Notes: generated by a model from the letters alone, not told the origin. 23,806 bases of DNA from CS3-C152 sp964347025 (GCA_964347025.1 CAYFWU010000014.1:1-23806), one strand, 5' to 3'. Shown: positions 1-7,829, counted from the stretch's first letter. Program-made: numbers and translations.

Positions 1-52
1 CAAAAGTCTCGCCACCCAAAAGGTCCGTGAAAATCCCGGCCAGCGCATACAT
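1..52 (-). CDS. Possible 5' end of a further gene, cut by the window edge
   Basis: On the minus strand an ATG at 50-52 opens a frame that stays open to the window edge (17 codons, beginning M-Y-A-L-A-G). It lies 12 nt after the stop of the Kazal protein gene. A GGTGA ribosome-binding-like sequence overlaps that stop region at a usable distance, so it could be the next gene of an operon. The piece is too short to assign a family; the visible residues are mostly small and hydrophobic. A second ATG at 46-48 in another frame also stays open, so the frame is not certain. Confidence 0.3.
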   Translation of the reverse strand, partial: MYALAGIFTDLLGGETF

Positions 53-64
53 ATTAAATGCGAA

Positions 65-1870
65 TCACCAGGCCAAGAAACTCCACCAGGGTTTAACTAC
101 AGAAATTAATTCTCCTGATTCAGCGCTCACCTTTGTTTCAGTTTCAAGTGTAACAGGAAATATCGCAAGTAATTTTGCAGATTCTTCCTCTTTCAAAGAA
201 TATATTGGTTTTCCGGCTTCTTCCTTAAGTTCCATGTCTTTAACCGATTCTTTATCGGGTGTTTCAGGCATCGAAATTACATCTCCAGGTAAAATATTTA
301 TTTGTTTTTCACCGGCAGAGGTTTTCATCATTAATTTGGATTCTTGGATAGTAAGTTCATTGGAATATTTAACAGAGATTGTTGCCGTCTCCAGTATGCC
401 TCTGCTGCCAGCGGTACGAAGTGTTATATCTTCTGTTTGTTTCTTGTTATTTTTTATGAACTCTATTTTGCCTGTCACAATATCATAAGAAACTCCTGTC
501 TCACACTCTTCTCCCTCACAGGTCCCACTGCAGATAACTTGGGCAGGATATGTCATTCCCAGACCACATTCCGTGCCTACAGGGCATTCATAATAACTGC
601 ACGGGTCTCGTCTCGCGCATCTTAATCCAAGACTGGGGAAACTAAAGCAATCCATATCCAAAGCTTCTGGACAGGGATTCTGGGCATCGCAGGTAATTTC
701 GGTTATATCAACACCCTGAGGACCGCACTCACCGTCACTCTGTCTGGCAATGCCTGCATTCGTCAGAAAACATGGATTTTTATAGGTTATTCCGTCACAG
801 CCGCAAACAGGGTAGTATATGTCTGGGCAGGTTTTCTTTTCAAGACATATTCCTGTTGTGGCATTACATAAAGTAAAACTGCAGACGAATTCGGTGTGAT
901 CATTTGAACCGCAATCATCATCAGTTGTGCAGTTGCCAGAACATATCGCTTGTATTGGGAATGTCATCGCTTCGCGTAATTCCAGATTTTCAGGGCAGGT
1001 GTAATTGTTTTCGTACGATGCACACCTTCTTCCAATTCCCGGGAACTCGAAACAACATTTTGTAAGGTTAGGACACATGAAATCACAGGTATCTTTTTCG
1101 TAATCATCGACATCACAGCTTACGTTAGAGATCCCAGAGACGCAGTTTCCATTATAATTTCTAAAAACAAGGTTCTGTTTCCTCAGGCAATCGTTCTGGT
1201 ATGTAGTTCCATCACTTCCGCAGACAGGGGATGATGTGGAGGGACATGGTGTAGGGATTTGTGTACATGTTCCTGCCACTGAATCAGGAGGGAAATGATC
1301 ACAAAACTCATTTGATTCGCAATCACTGTCTGTTTTGCAATTTCCGCTGCAAACAACCACTTTTGGAGAAAATGGGAAAACCTCTTTAACTTCACAAACT
1401 GAGTTTTCTATGTACTCTGAACAATCAAAATAACTGCATGGATCTGGTTCAGCACATTTGGTTCCTATCCTTGGAGGGACCACACCTTTTAAATCAAAGA
1501 ATTCAATACACTCCAACCCCCCATAACAATCTGACTGCATATCGCAATCCTTGAAAGAAATCTGATCTATACATTCTTTCCTGTATCCCATTGAAACCCC
1601 AGCTGCCTGTCTGTGGCAGTTGCTTTGATAAGTGTTCCCATCACATCCGCATACTGGACCAACAACTTCGCATTGATTAGCATCGGGTCTAAAAGTACAG
1701 TAGCCAGAATCTTCTCCAGCCTCATAATCACAATTATCAAACTCGCAGAATTCTGTACTGGCGCAGTCAGAATCTGACTTACATTGTGAAACAGGGTTAG
1801 TTTCGGCATTAACCAGCGAGATTATGAATAAACAGAATAAAATCGAGAATATTAATATCTCTCTTTTCAT
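65..1870 (-). CDS. Secreted Cys-rich protein with three Kazal-like domains
   Basis: The 601-residue product starts at the ATG whose complement is 1868-1870; an upstream in-frame ATG would put 23 polar residues before a good signal peptide (basic MKRE, then a hydrophobic stretch to about residue 21, cut near VNA-ET). Three repeats of about 136 residues follow. Each has a Kazal-type serine protease inhibitor signature, PVCG-C/S-DG-x-TYxxxC (near residues 73, 216 and 355), preceded by a C-x-sDsDC block, then a second Cys-rich module ending in CSG-N/T-C (174, 310, 447). From about 460 to 601 the chain has no Cys and is predicted beta-rich and charged, ending in the aromatic tail KPWWSFLAW. Probably exported and disulfide-stabilised. 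Protease inhibition is the family role, but structural or adhesive use is equally possible here. The gene is divergent from the Era-like GTPase gene. Confidence 0.85.
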   Translation of the reverse strand: MKREILIFSILFCLFIISLVNAETNPVSQCKSDSDCASTEFCEFDNCDYEAGEDSGYCTFRPDANQCEVVGPVCGCDGNTYQSNCHRQAAGVSMGYRKECIDQISFKDCDMQSDCYGGLECIEFFDLKGVVPPRIGTKCAEPDPCSYFDCSEYIENSVCEVKEVFPFSPKVVVCSGNCKTDSDCESNEFCDHFPPDSVAGTCTQIPTPCPSTSSPVCGSDGTTYQNDCLRKQNLVFRNYNGNCVSGISNVSCDVDDYEKDTCDFMCPNLTKCCFEFPGIGRRCASYENNYTCPENLELREAMTFPIQAICSGNCTTDDDCGSNDHTEFVCSFTLCNATTGICLEKKTCPDIYYPVCGCDGITYKNPCFLTNAGIARQSDGECGPQGVDITEITCDAQNPCPEALDMDCFSFPSLGLRCARRDPCSYYECPVGTECGLGMTYPAQVICSGTCEGEECETGVSYDIVTGKIEFIKNNKKQTEDITLRTAGSRGILETATISVKYSNELTIQESKLMMKTSAGEKQINILPGDVISMPETPDKESVKDMELKEEAGKPIYSLKEEESAKLLAIFPVTLETETKVSAESGELISVVKPWWSFLAW

Positions 1871-1940
1871 GTTTAATAATTTGTTTTTTTTATTATTAAA
1901 TTGAATATTTTTGCTAAATTTTAAATATCCTTCGTACAAT

Positions 1941-1947
1941 AATTATA
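1941..1947 (+). promoter_or_regulatory. TATA box candidate for the Era-like GTPase operon
   Basis: AATTATA lies 24-30 nt before the ATG at 1971, the spacing expected for an archaeal leaderless or nearly leaderless transcript. Only a weak GGTT-type ribosome site precedes the start. The 100-bp divergent region (1871-1970) is very AT-rich and must also hold the promoter of the Kazal gene, which I could not place with certainty. Confidence 0.45.
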
Positions 1948-1970
1948 CAAAGCTTTTTTGGGTTGGTTTA

Positions 1971-2612
1971 ATGGTTGTTAAACATTTCAGAAGACTTAAA
2001 AACAGAATCGCTTCTGCCATCAGAAGGGTCTTCAAGAAAAAGAAGGAAATAAAGATCGGTTTGTACGGACCTGTGAATTCCGGGAAAACCACGCTTGCCA
2101 ACAGGATCTGCCTTGACTGGTTAGGGGAAGAACTCGGAAAGGTAACGAGCATCCCTCACGAGACCAGGGAGATCCAGATGAAAGAGAAGGTTACGATAAA
2201 AGATGACGGGAGATCGTTAACATTCAATCTGGTTGATACTCCGGGGATAGCGACGAAGATAGATTTTGAGGATTTCTTGAAATTCGGGATGAAGAGGAAG
2301 GAAGCCAAGGAAAGAGCGAAACAGGCGACAAGGGGCGTGATAGAATCCATAAAGTGGCTGGACAACATGGATATGGTTCTTGTCGTTATTGACTCGAACA
2401 GGAGCCCCATAAACCAGGTCAACATAACGATACTAGGGAATCTCGATGCAAGAAACATCCCTCTGCTGATCGTTTCTAACAAGATAGACCTGAAGAGTTC
2501 AAGCACGAGCAGGGTGAGGACTGCCTTCCCCGGTTACGACGTTATCGGGATCTCGGCAAAAACAGGAGCTATGGTCAACGAGCTCTACAAGATGATTTTG
2601 AAAAAGATATAG
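1971..2612 (+). CDS. Era-like GTP-binding protein
   Basis: The product is 213 residues when started at ATG 1971; an upstream in-frame ATG at 1911 would run across the probable TATA box. A very basic N-terminal segment (residues 1-27, many Lys/Arg) could bind RNA, ribosome or membrane. GTPase motifs are in order: P-loop GPVNSGKT at 33-40, G3 DTPG at 89-92, G4 NKID, and an SAK G5 motif near the end. It lacks the KH domain of bacterial Era, as archaeal Era-like proteins do. It opens a plus-strand cluster with DUF2073 (7 nt downstream) and a Zn-ribbon protein. This neighbourhood recurs in archaea and hints at a shared role in translation or ribosome biogenesis, but that role is inferred. Confidence 0.88.
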   Translation: MVVKHFRRLKNRIASAIRRVFKKKKEIKIGLYGPVNSGKTTLANRICLDWLGEELGKVTSIPHETREIQMKEKVTIKDDGRSLTFNLVDTPGIATKIDFEDFLKFGMKRKEAKERAKQATRGVIESIKWLDNMDMVLVVIDSNRSPINQVNITILGNLDARNIPLLIVSNKIDLKSSSTSRVRTAFPGYDVIGISAKTGAMVNELYKMILKKI

Positions 2613-2619
2613 GTGGAAA

Positions 2620-2973
2620 ATGAATCTGAGGATAAAGCTGATACCCTACGAGAGGCTTAAGAAAGGGGAAGTTAAGAGCCTGATCAAGGATCTGAAAGAA
2701 GGAACGATAATACTCGTGGATGCCAAACTCGATCCGAAGGAGGAGGCTGATCTGATAGAGGAGACCATGAAGGTGGTTTCAACTAAATTTTCCGGGATAG
2801 AGCTGAGTTCCATGGATCTGAAAGAACTCAAGGAATCGACAAGCTTCGAAAGGTTCAAGAACATGGTCATAGAAAAAATAATAGGCAAGAAAAGAGGTTT
2901 AACCATAATAGGCCCTGCAAAGATCATTAGAAAGATAGAGAAGAACCCCGAAGAGCTTCTGCTTTACATGTAA
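2620..2973 (+). CDS. DUF2073 family protein
   Basis: The 117-residue protein has an AGGTGG ribosome site at 2611-2616 that overlaps the stop of the GTPase gene, so the two are translationally coupled. It is charged, mixed alpha/beta, with no Cys, no signal peptide and no membrane segment. The start MNLRIKLIPYERL and the tail EELLLYM match my knowledge of the archaeal DUF2073 family, which is nearly always next to an Era-like GTPase. No biochemical function is established. Given the conserved pairing, it may be a partner or regulator of the GTPase. Confidence 0.8.
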   Translation: MNLRIKLIPYERLKKGEVKSLIKDLKEGTIILVDAKLDPKEEADLIEETMKVVSTKFSGIELSSMDLKELKESTSFERFKNMVIEKIIGKKRGLTIIGPAKIIRKIEKNPEELLLYM

Positions 2974-2981
2974 TTAATAAA

Positions 2982-2987
2982 GGTGAT
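2982..2987 (+). promoter_or_regulatory. Shine-Dalgarno site that decides a non-AUG start
   Basis: GGTGAT, preceded by A at 2981, is a full match to the archaeal anti-Shine-Dalgarno sequence. It ends 3 nt before the ATT at 2991, close to the GGTG-to-start distance of the preceding gene. No ATG, GTG or TTG lies in frame between the preceding stop and the first Zn-ribbon Cys pair, so this site supports initiation at ATT. Confidence 0.6.
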
Positions 2988-2990
2988 CTT

Positions 2991-3380
2991 ATTCCAAACA
3001 AATGTACGAAATGCGGTAAGATACACCCGGACGATGCGGACTACCTCGTTAACGGGTGTGATGTATGCGGATCGAAATTCTTCTTCTACGTGAGGGAAGA
3101 GGTCCTAGAAAAGATTGAGAAGGATATGGAGAAAATCTCCAAGAAGGAGATGACTGAAATAGAGAAGGATATAAGGGAGATCGTCAAGAAGGAGGAAGGC
3201 GTTGAAGAAGAAGACACAGTTATACTCGACGTGGAAGCGATAAGGGTCATAAAGCCAGGGAAGTACAGGATAGACGTGGTTAACCTGTTTACACAGAGAC
3301 CCCTGGTTATAAGAACAGGTCCCGGGAAGTACGAGCTTGATCTTTCCACGCTCCTTAGCGGGCTCAGGAGGAAGAAATAG
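2991..3380 (+). CDS. Zn-ribbon protein of the Era/DUF2073 cluster, ATT start
   Basis: The 129-residue product is read from ATT 2991. Starting at the first common start codon in frame (GTG 3090) would remove the whole zinc ribbon. The ribbon is CTKC at residues 5-8 and CDVC at 23-26, with a family-like start (x-P-N-K-C-x-K-C-G). A Lys/Glu-rich helical middle (about 33-70) follows, then a beta-rich domain (about 75-129) containing the repeated P-G-K-Y element. This corresponds to the archaeal Zn-ribbon family found next to DUF2073 (COG3364-like). It probably binds one zinc ion through four Cys and acts with the GTPase; the function is not known. The gap to the upstream stop is 17 nt. Confidence 0.78.
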   Translation: MPNKCTKCGKIHPDDADYLVNGCDVCGSKFFFYVREEVLEKIEKDMEKISKKEMTEIEKDIREIVKKEEGVEEEDTVILDVEAIRVIKPGKYRIDVVNLFTQRPLVIRTGPGKYELDLSTLLSGLRRKK

Positions 3381-3388
3381 GATCTTTT

Positions 3389-3595
3389 ATGAAACGCGGA
3401 TTTTCGAGCAAGAAGATAAACCTTACAAACTTTTCACTCGTGGCATTGCTTTTCATAATAATCGGAATAGCTGTGAACATCGGAGGGACAGTTTTAAGTC
3501 CGGAAATCGTGGGGCAGGGGAACTTCTTCATAATGTGGGGTTTCATAATAGCGGTTATAGGACTGTTCGTGCATGTCCTCAGAGAGAAGTGGTAG
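3389..3595 (+). CDS. Small two-helix membrane protein
   Basis: The 68-residue protein starts with a basic, Ser-rich segment (MKRGFSSKK). Two hydrophobic helices follow, at about 16-35 and 46-63, separated by a short Gly/Pro-containing loop, and it ends in charged REKW. The N terminus is probably cytosolic by the positive-inside rule. It begins 8 nt after the Zn-ribbon stop, so it likely belongs to the same transcript, and ends 5 nt from the convergent RNase Z gene. I do not recognise a family; the size resembles small archaeal membrane subunits such as Sec61-beta, but that has one helix, so the identity is not supported. Confidence 0.65.
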   Translation: MKRGFSSKKINLTNFSLVALLFIIIGIAVNIGGTVLSPEIVGQGNFFIMWGFIIAVIGLFVHVLREKW

Positions 3596-3600
3596 TCAAC

Positions 3601-4524
3601 TCATTTGAAGGTTATGCCTTTATTTTTGACCAGAACATTCATGAAGTCTTTCGCCGCGTGAGAATTTTTGAACACTTTTCTTGCCTCGTCCTCCAGCTCT
3701 TTGAGGTTCGTATACCTTCTTGAGAAGTGGGTGAGAACGAGGTTCTTAACGTTCGCCTTCTTTGCGATTTTAGCGGCCTCCTTCGCTCCCGAGTGCATCC
3801 GGTCCTCCATAACCTCGAAGAAGGTGGAATCGTGGATCAGGATGTCCGCGTTTCTCGAGATCTTAACGATATTTTCGCATGGTTCCGTATCCCCTGAATA
3901 GACAACCTTTATCCCTGGTTTCACAACCGCAACGTCTTTCAGGGTGATCTTCTTTCCCTTGAATTCGATCTCTCCCTTCTCCTTCAGTTTCCCTACCAGT
4001 TTACCCTGTCTCAGGCCGAAGAGCTTTCCCGCCTTCTTCATATCAACGTTCACCTTATCCCTCTCACGAAAAGCGTAGGCGACAGAGGGGACTGTGTGTT
4101 TCGTTGGGATAGAAATGATCTCGAAATTCTTTGACTCGTAAACCTTAGTTTCCCTGTTTCCCTCGAAGGGAACGTTTTTGGGGATCACACGGAAACCTGT
4201 TCCCCAGTAATCGAGGTCCAGAATGTCTCCGATAAACCTTTCGGCATCAGGTCCGTGGATGTAAAGCGATCGCCTTCGGCCTTCGAGGTTCATGGTATAC
4301 AGTAAACCGATCAGCCCGATCCAGTGATCGGCATGCCAGTGTGTTATGAATATGTGATCGATCTTCATGAACGATATTCCCTTGGCTATGATCATCTGGC
4401 GTTGCGTACCCTCACCGCAGTCGAAAAGGAAGTTGTCCTGGTCGTAATGCAGATAGATCGAGGAATGGTTTCTCGCCTTGGTTGGGGGACCGCTTCCTGT
4501 TCCTAGGAACGTGATCTCCAGCAT
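3601..4524 (-). CDS. rnz: Ribonuclease Z (tRNA 3'-end endonuclease)
   Basis: The 307-residue length is typical of the short, homodimeric RNase Z that removes 3' trailers from pre-tRNA in the cytoplasm. It is a metallo-beta-lactamase fold: LGTGSGPPTKARNHSS at the N terminus, FDCGEGTQRQ at 35-44, and zinc motif HWHADH at 62-67 (family HxHxDH). Further ligand positions are the KHTVPS His, the YSGDTEP Asp and the LTHFSRRY His near the C terminus. A TATA-like TATTTAA at 4544-4550, about 20-26 nt before the ATG, suggests its own leaderless promoter although it follows the transketolase genes on the same strand. It converges on the small membrane protein gene. Confidence 0.95.
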   Translation of the reverse strand: MLEITFLGTGSGPPTKARNHSSIYLHYDQDNFLFDCGEGTQRQMIIAKGISFMKIDHIFITHWHADHWIGLIGLLYTMNLEGRRRSLYIHGPDAERFIGDILDLDYWGTGFRVIPKNVPFEGNRETKVYESKNFEIISIPTKHTVPSVAYAFRERDKVNVDMKKAGKLFGLRQGKLVGKLKEKGEIEFKGKKITLKDVAVVKPGIKVVYSGDTEPCENIVKISRNADILIHDSTFFEVMEDRMHSGAKEAAKIAKKANVKNLVLTHFSRRYTNLKELEDEARKVFKNSHAAKDFMNVLVKNKGITFK

Positions 4525-4554
4525 AAGAAATAATTAGGCTCGGTATTTAAGAAA

Positions 4555-5538
4555 TTACTCTCTGAGTTTCTTGACCACAGCGCTCTTTATACCTTCAGCA
4601 TCCAGCCCGTATTTTTTGTAGAGATCACTGGCTGATCCGGATTCGGCAAAGCTTTCTAAACCTATCGGTAAAAGTTTCTTGACCTTACCTATTGAAGATA
4701 GACCGAGAACCTCTCTAGAAACCGCCTCGTCAAGACCACCGTCAAGGACGTGGTCTTCCACCGTGACTATCATATCCGATTCCTTGGTTGCGAATTCTAT
4801 ACTTCCCCTGTCAAGAGGTTTTATGCTGGGCATGTTAACAACGAATGCGTTAATTTTATAGTATCTTTTCAGCCACTTTGCGGCATCAACGGATGTGTGG
4901 AGCGTATCACCGTAAGATAAAATCGTGACTGTTTTATCTCCCTTATCGAAAGCGTGATCACCCGTAAAAAAACCGGTTTTGCCGGGACTGAAAACGTAAT
5001 CCGGACCGTGTATGGTAGGAAGCTTGTTTCTCGTTATCCTCATGTAGGTTGGAGTTTCGTCGGTCATCATGAAGTCAAGCATGCTTTCGACTTCCACTGC
5101 GTCCGCTGGGCAGAAAACATAAATGCCCGGTATGGATCGCATAAGAGAAATGTCGTTTATTCCCTGGTGTGAGGAACCGTCCGGACCCACCGCAATTCCT
5201 CCGTGTGTTCCTATTATTTTAACATCTCTTTTATCCACTGCTACGGACTGCTTAATTTTTTCCGCTCCCTTGACAACAAAGACGGCGAAGGTGTTCGTGA
5301 AGACCTTGTAGCCTTCGCTCGCAATCCCGGCGGCCTTGGTTTGCATGAATGATTCTGAAATCCCCACGTTTCTGTATCTCTCAGGGAACTTTTTGCCGAA
5401 TATGTCTGCCTTGGTTGAGCATCCGAGGTCGGCGTCCAGAACAAATATGTTTTCGTATTTTTCACCAAGTTCTGCCAGATAATTCCCGTAAGCATCTCTC
5501 ATGCTTGCCTTTTCACCAATAATGTATTTTGTTTCCAT
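4555..5538 (-). CDS. Transketolase, C-terminal (Pyr + TKC) subunit
   Basis: The 327-residue subunit carries the pyrimidine-binding and C-terminal domains of a two-gene transketolase. Visible features are the early LGCSTKAD region, GISESFMQTKAAGIASEGYKVFTNTFAVF (around 56-87, containing the Glu that activates the thiamine diphosphate aminopyrimidine), GTHGGIAVGPDGSSHQGINDISLMRSIPG, and the terminal domain VEDHVLDGGLDEAVSRE. With the N-half it moves two-carbon ketol units between sugar phosphates, feeding pentose and erythrose-4-phosphate synthesis in archaea without an oxidative pentose pathway. Its ATG directly abuts the stop codon of the N-half, so expression is coupled. Confidence 0.93.
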   Translation of the reverse strand: METKYIIGEKASMRDAYGNYLAELGEKYENIFVLDADLGCSTKADIFGKKFPERYRNVGISESFMQTKAAGIASEGYKVFTNTFAVFVVKGAEKIKQSVAVDKRDVKIIGTHGGIAVGPDGSSHQGINDISLMRSIPGIYVFCPADAVEVESMLDFMMTDETPTYMRITRNKLPTIHGPDYVFSPGKTGFFTGDHAFDKGDKTVTILSYGDTLHTSVDAAKWLKRYYKINAFVVNMPSIKPLDRGSIEFATKESDMIVTVEDHVLDGGLDEAVSREVLGLSSIGKVKKLLPIGLESFAESGSASDLYKKYGLDAEGIKSAVVKKLRE

Positions 5539-6468
5539 CTAAACACCGATAAGACTAATACACTCTTTCTCGAGCTTTTTCAGATGCTCAATCGCTTCTT
5601 TGTATTCTTTTTTACCGGGAGCCTTTCCATGCCATCCCACCTGGTTTTCCATGAAAGGTATTCCCGCGCCCTTAACTGTGTTTGCTATTATAACCGTGGG
5701 TTTTTCTTCCTGTGTTTGTGCGCGCGTCCAGGAATCTATCAGCCAATTATAGTCGTGTCCTTCAGGCTGGTAATCCTTTTTCCTTTCTCTGAATCTGACT
5801 TCCGTTCCAACTACGTGCCAGTTGTTGGCCTTATATTTTTCCCTCAGCGGGTAAATGCTTGAGATGTCCTCAACGCATCCGTCTATTTGCAGGCCGTTGT
5901 GATCAACATAAACAATTAAATTGTTTAGCTTGTTTTTACCGGCGTCTCTTACAGCTGCCCACAACTCTTCTGTCTGGTGTTCGCCATCCCCAGTCACAAC
6001 AAAAACTTTACGTTCGTCTTTGCTCCCATATCTGGTTTTAAGGGCATCCGCCTTACCGACTGCAATGCCTATCCCAGTCCCAAGGCTGCCTGTAGAAACC
6101 TCGATTCCGGGCGTTTTTATGCTGGGGTGTCCCTGAAGGTTATTGCTCTCTCCTCTTGGACTTTCCATGTCAGCCTTTCTCAGGGTATCGAGCTTTCCGG
6201 GTTCGATAATATTCAGATGTTTTAATATGGAATAGAGCGTAGGAACACCGTGACCTTTTGAAAGAACGAATCTGTCTCTTTTTTCGGGATCGTCAGCAAA
6301 TACTTTCATTCCCCCATCCAAAAAAAGATAATTCCCTATTTCGACCCAGGAGAGCGACCCTCCGGGGTGGCCGGACTCGGCCTTGTATAGCATATCAATT
6401 ATATCTTTTCTTATCTGTGTAGACGTAAGGTAGAATTTAGGTTCAATTTTAATGTAAGAACTATTCAT
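5539..6468 (-). CDS. Transketolase, N-terminal (thiamine diphosphate-binding) subunit
   Basis: The 309-residue subunit has the thiamine diphosphate signature GDG at 160-162 with Asn at 191 (VVTGDGEHQTEELW ... DHNGLQIDG). It also has the substrate and cofactor motifs SGHPGGSLS (32-40), SKGHGVPTLY and QGHPSIKTPGIEVSTGSLG. It is about 30 residues longer than the usual archaeal N-half. Part of the excess is a basic insert around residues 220-235 before GHDYNWL. Its stop codon is immediately adjacent to the C-half start. A TTTTTAAAATTT stretch about 15-30 nt before the ATG may be its promoter; otherwise it could be read from the upstream propeller gene, which ends 46 nt away. Confidence 0.93.
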   Translation of the reverse strand: MNSSYIKIEPKFYLTSTQIRKDIIDMLYKAESGHPGGSLSWVEIGNYLFLDGGMKVFADDPEKRDRFVLSKGHGVPTLYSILKHLNIIEPGKLDTLRKADMESPRGESNNLQGHPSIKTPGIEVSTGSLGTGIGIAVGKADALKTRYGSKDERKVFVVTGDGEHQTEELWAAVRDAGKNKLNNLIVYVDHNGLQIDGCVEDISSIYPLREKYKANNWHVVGTEVRFRERKKDYQPEGHDYNWLIDSWTRAQTQEEKPTVIIANTVKGAGIPFMENQVGWHGKAPGKKEYKEAIEHLKKLEKECISLIGV

Positions 6469-6514
6469 CTTTATCTTTGAACAGAAATTTTAAAAATCCA
6501 TATTGTTAAAAGTT

Positions 6515-7777
6515 TTAAAATTTTTCATACTTCTTTTTCGCGGCGTAAACGTCCTTCACTACATATTCAACCGAAATTCTGTATGTGGAGCTTGAAAAAT
6601 CAATGTGGGGTGTGAAACTGTATTTTTCCTCCTCCTTTCTTTCCTCTTCTTCCCCTTTGAACTCTGGTTCTACAATGATCTCCTCATTCATCTCAAGGGG
6701 GGCTTGTTGTTTCGTGGAGGTCTCAAACCGCCAGATTTCCTTCCCTGTTTTTTCGTCCAGAACGTACAAGTGGCAGTCCCAGGAACCGAAAATGATCGTG
6801 CCGTTCCAGTGTATTACATCGCTCCACACATCTCCACCTGTCCTAAACTTCCAGATCAATTTGCCATCCGCTGTTGAAACCGCGTACAAATTCCCGTCTG
6901 TGGAACCGAAATAAATTCTATCTTTACGGACAAGGGGTTTCAGATCCCCTATTTTATCTTCTGTCTTAAATCTCCATATTTCCTTTCCGTTCGAGATGTC
7001 AACTGCGTAAAAGTTGCCATCGTGGGAACCGAAAAATATCGCGTCACTGTGGGTTAGAGGGTTCATTTCTATCACGCCACCTGTCTTAAACCTCCACAAT
7101 TCCTTCCTCGTGTTTATGTCCACGGCGTAAAGGTTCTTGTCAAAGGAAGGGATGTAGATAACACCATTCTGTATGCAGAAAGGGTGGTAATGAAGGATTG
7201 AACCGCTTGTCCTGAACCTCCAGAGTTCCTTCCCTGTTTCCGGGTCCAGGCAATAGAGGTTCCCGTCATAAGAACCCGCGTATAAATTATTGGCATGAAC
7301 AACAGGTCCTGATCCTACCCATCCGCCCGTTTTGGAACGCCAGATCTCCTTCCCATCCGAAACATTTACGGCATAGACAAAGTTGTCAAAAGAACCGAAA
7401 TAAACTTTTCCCTTGTGAATAAATGCCGTGGATGTTATCCTATCACCTGTCTTGAACTTCCATACAAGCTTTCCGTTCTTTATATTTACCGCATACATGT
7501 AACCGTCGTAGTTGCCGAGGTAGAAAACGTCTTTGTGTATGACAGGTCTCGCTTCGACAAATCCTCCTGATGATCGGAACTTCCATAGGAGTTTGCGCGT
7601 CTTTACGTCCAAGGCATATATGTAATTATCACAACATCCGAAATACATCACGTCGTCTTTGATCACCCCTGCCGTGGAAACGCTTCCGCCGAAACCGACA
7701 GTCCACTTTCCTGTGTAGAACCTCGGCTTCACGATAACATCGCTCATCTCTGTCTCGAATCCTGTCTCTATCAACAT
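6515..7777 (-). CDS. PQQ-type eight-bladed beta-propeller protein
   Basis: The frame extends further upstream, but the region beyond 7777 overlaps the divergent nurA coding sequence and is its antisense. The ATG at 7777 gives 420 residues with a TATA-like box 25-32 nt upstream (next alternative ATG 7747). From about residue 36 to 352 there are eight repeats of about 40 residues with the pattern V-x-FGS-x-DG-x-x-YAVD-x-x-x-GK-x-x-W-x-F-x-T-G, the PQQ/WD-like blade. The tail (about 355-420) is acidic (EEEERKEEE), then ends in a Lys-rich helix. There is no signal peptide, so unlike PQQ dehydrogenases or BamB it appears cytosolic. No catalytic residues are evident; a scaffold or binding role is likely. 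It lies 46 nt before the transketolase N-half. Confidence 0.85.
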   Translation of the reverse strand: MLIETGFETEMSDVIVKPRFYTGKWTVGFGGSVSTAGVIKDDVMYFGCCDNYIYALDVKTRKLLWKFRSSGGFVEARPVIHKDVFYLGNYDGYMYAVNIKNGKLVWKFKTGDRITSTAFIHKGKVYFGSFDNFVYAVNVSDGKEIWRSKTGGWVGSGPVVHANNLYAGSYDGNLYCLDPETGKELWRFRTSGSILHYHPFCIQNGVIYIPSFDKNLYAVDINTRKELWRFKTGGVIEMNPLTHSDAIFFGSHDGNFYAVDISNGKEIWRFKTEDKIGDLKPLVRKDRIYFGSTDGNLYAVSTADGKLIWKFRTGGDVWSDVIHWNGTIIFGSWDCHLYVLDEKTGKEIWRFETSTKQQAPLEMNEEIIVEPEFKGEEEERKEEEKYSFTPHIDFSSSTYRISVEYVVKDVYAAKKKYEKF

Positions 7778-7801
7778 CCAATCCCTATCTTTATCAAAAA
7801 C

Positions 7802-7809
7802 TTTTAAAA
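7802..7809. promoter_or_regulatory. Shared symmetric TATA box between propeller gene and nurA
   Basis: TTTTAAAA is self-complementary. It lies 21-28 nt before the nurA ATG (7830, plus) and 25-32 nt before the propeller ATG (7777, minus). Both distances fit leaderless archaeal transcription, so a single box, or two overlapping ones, may serve both directions. Confidence 0.5.
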
Positions 7810-7829
7810 TTAAAAAACAAACGTTTCGT

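Noticed and set aside
27..488. Plus-strand frame of 153 codons at the left edge
   Set aside because: It is the complement of the C-terminal part of the Kazal protein, which has a signal peptide and domain evidence.
3389..3595. Sec61-beta identity for the small membrane protein
   Set aside because: Sec61-beta has one helix and a different N-terminal motif; this protein has two helices.
6600..7700. Periodic DNA repeats of about 120 bp, as a possible repeat array
   Set aside because: They are fully explained by the eight propeller blades within the coding sequence.
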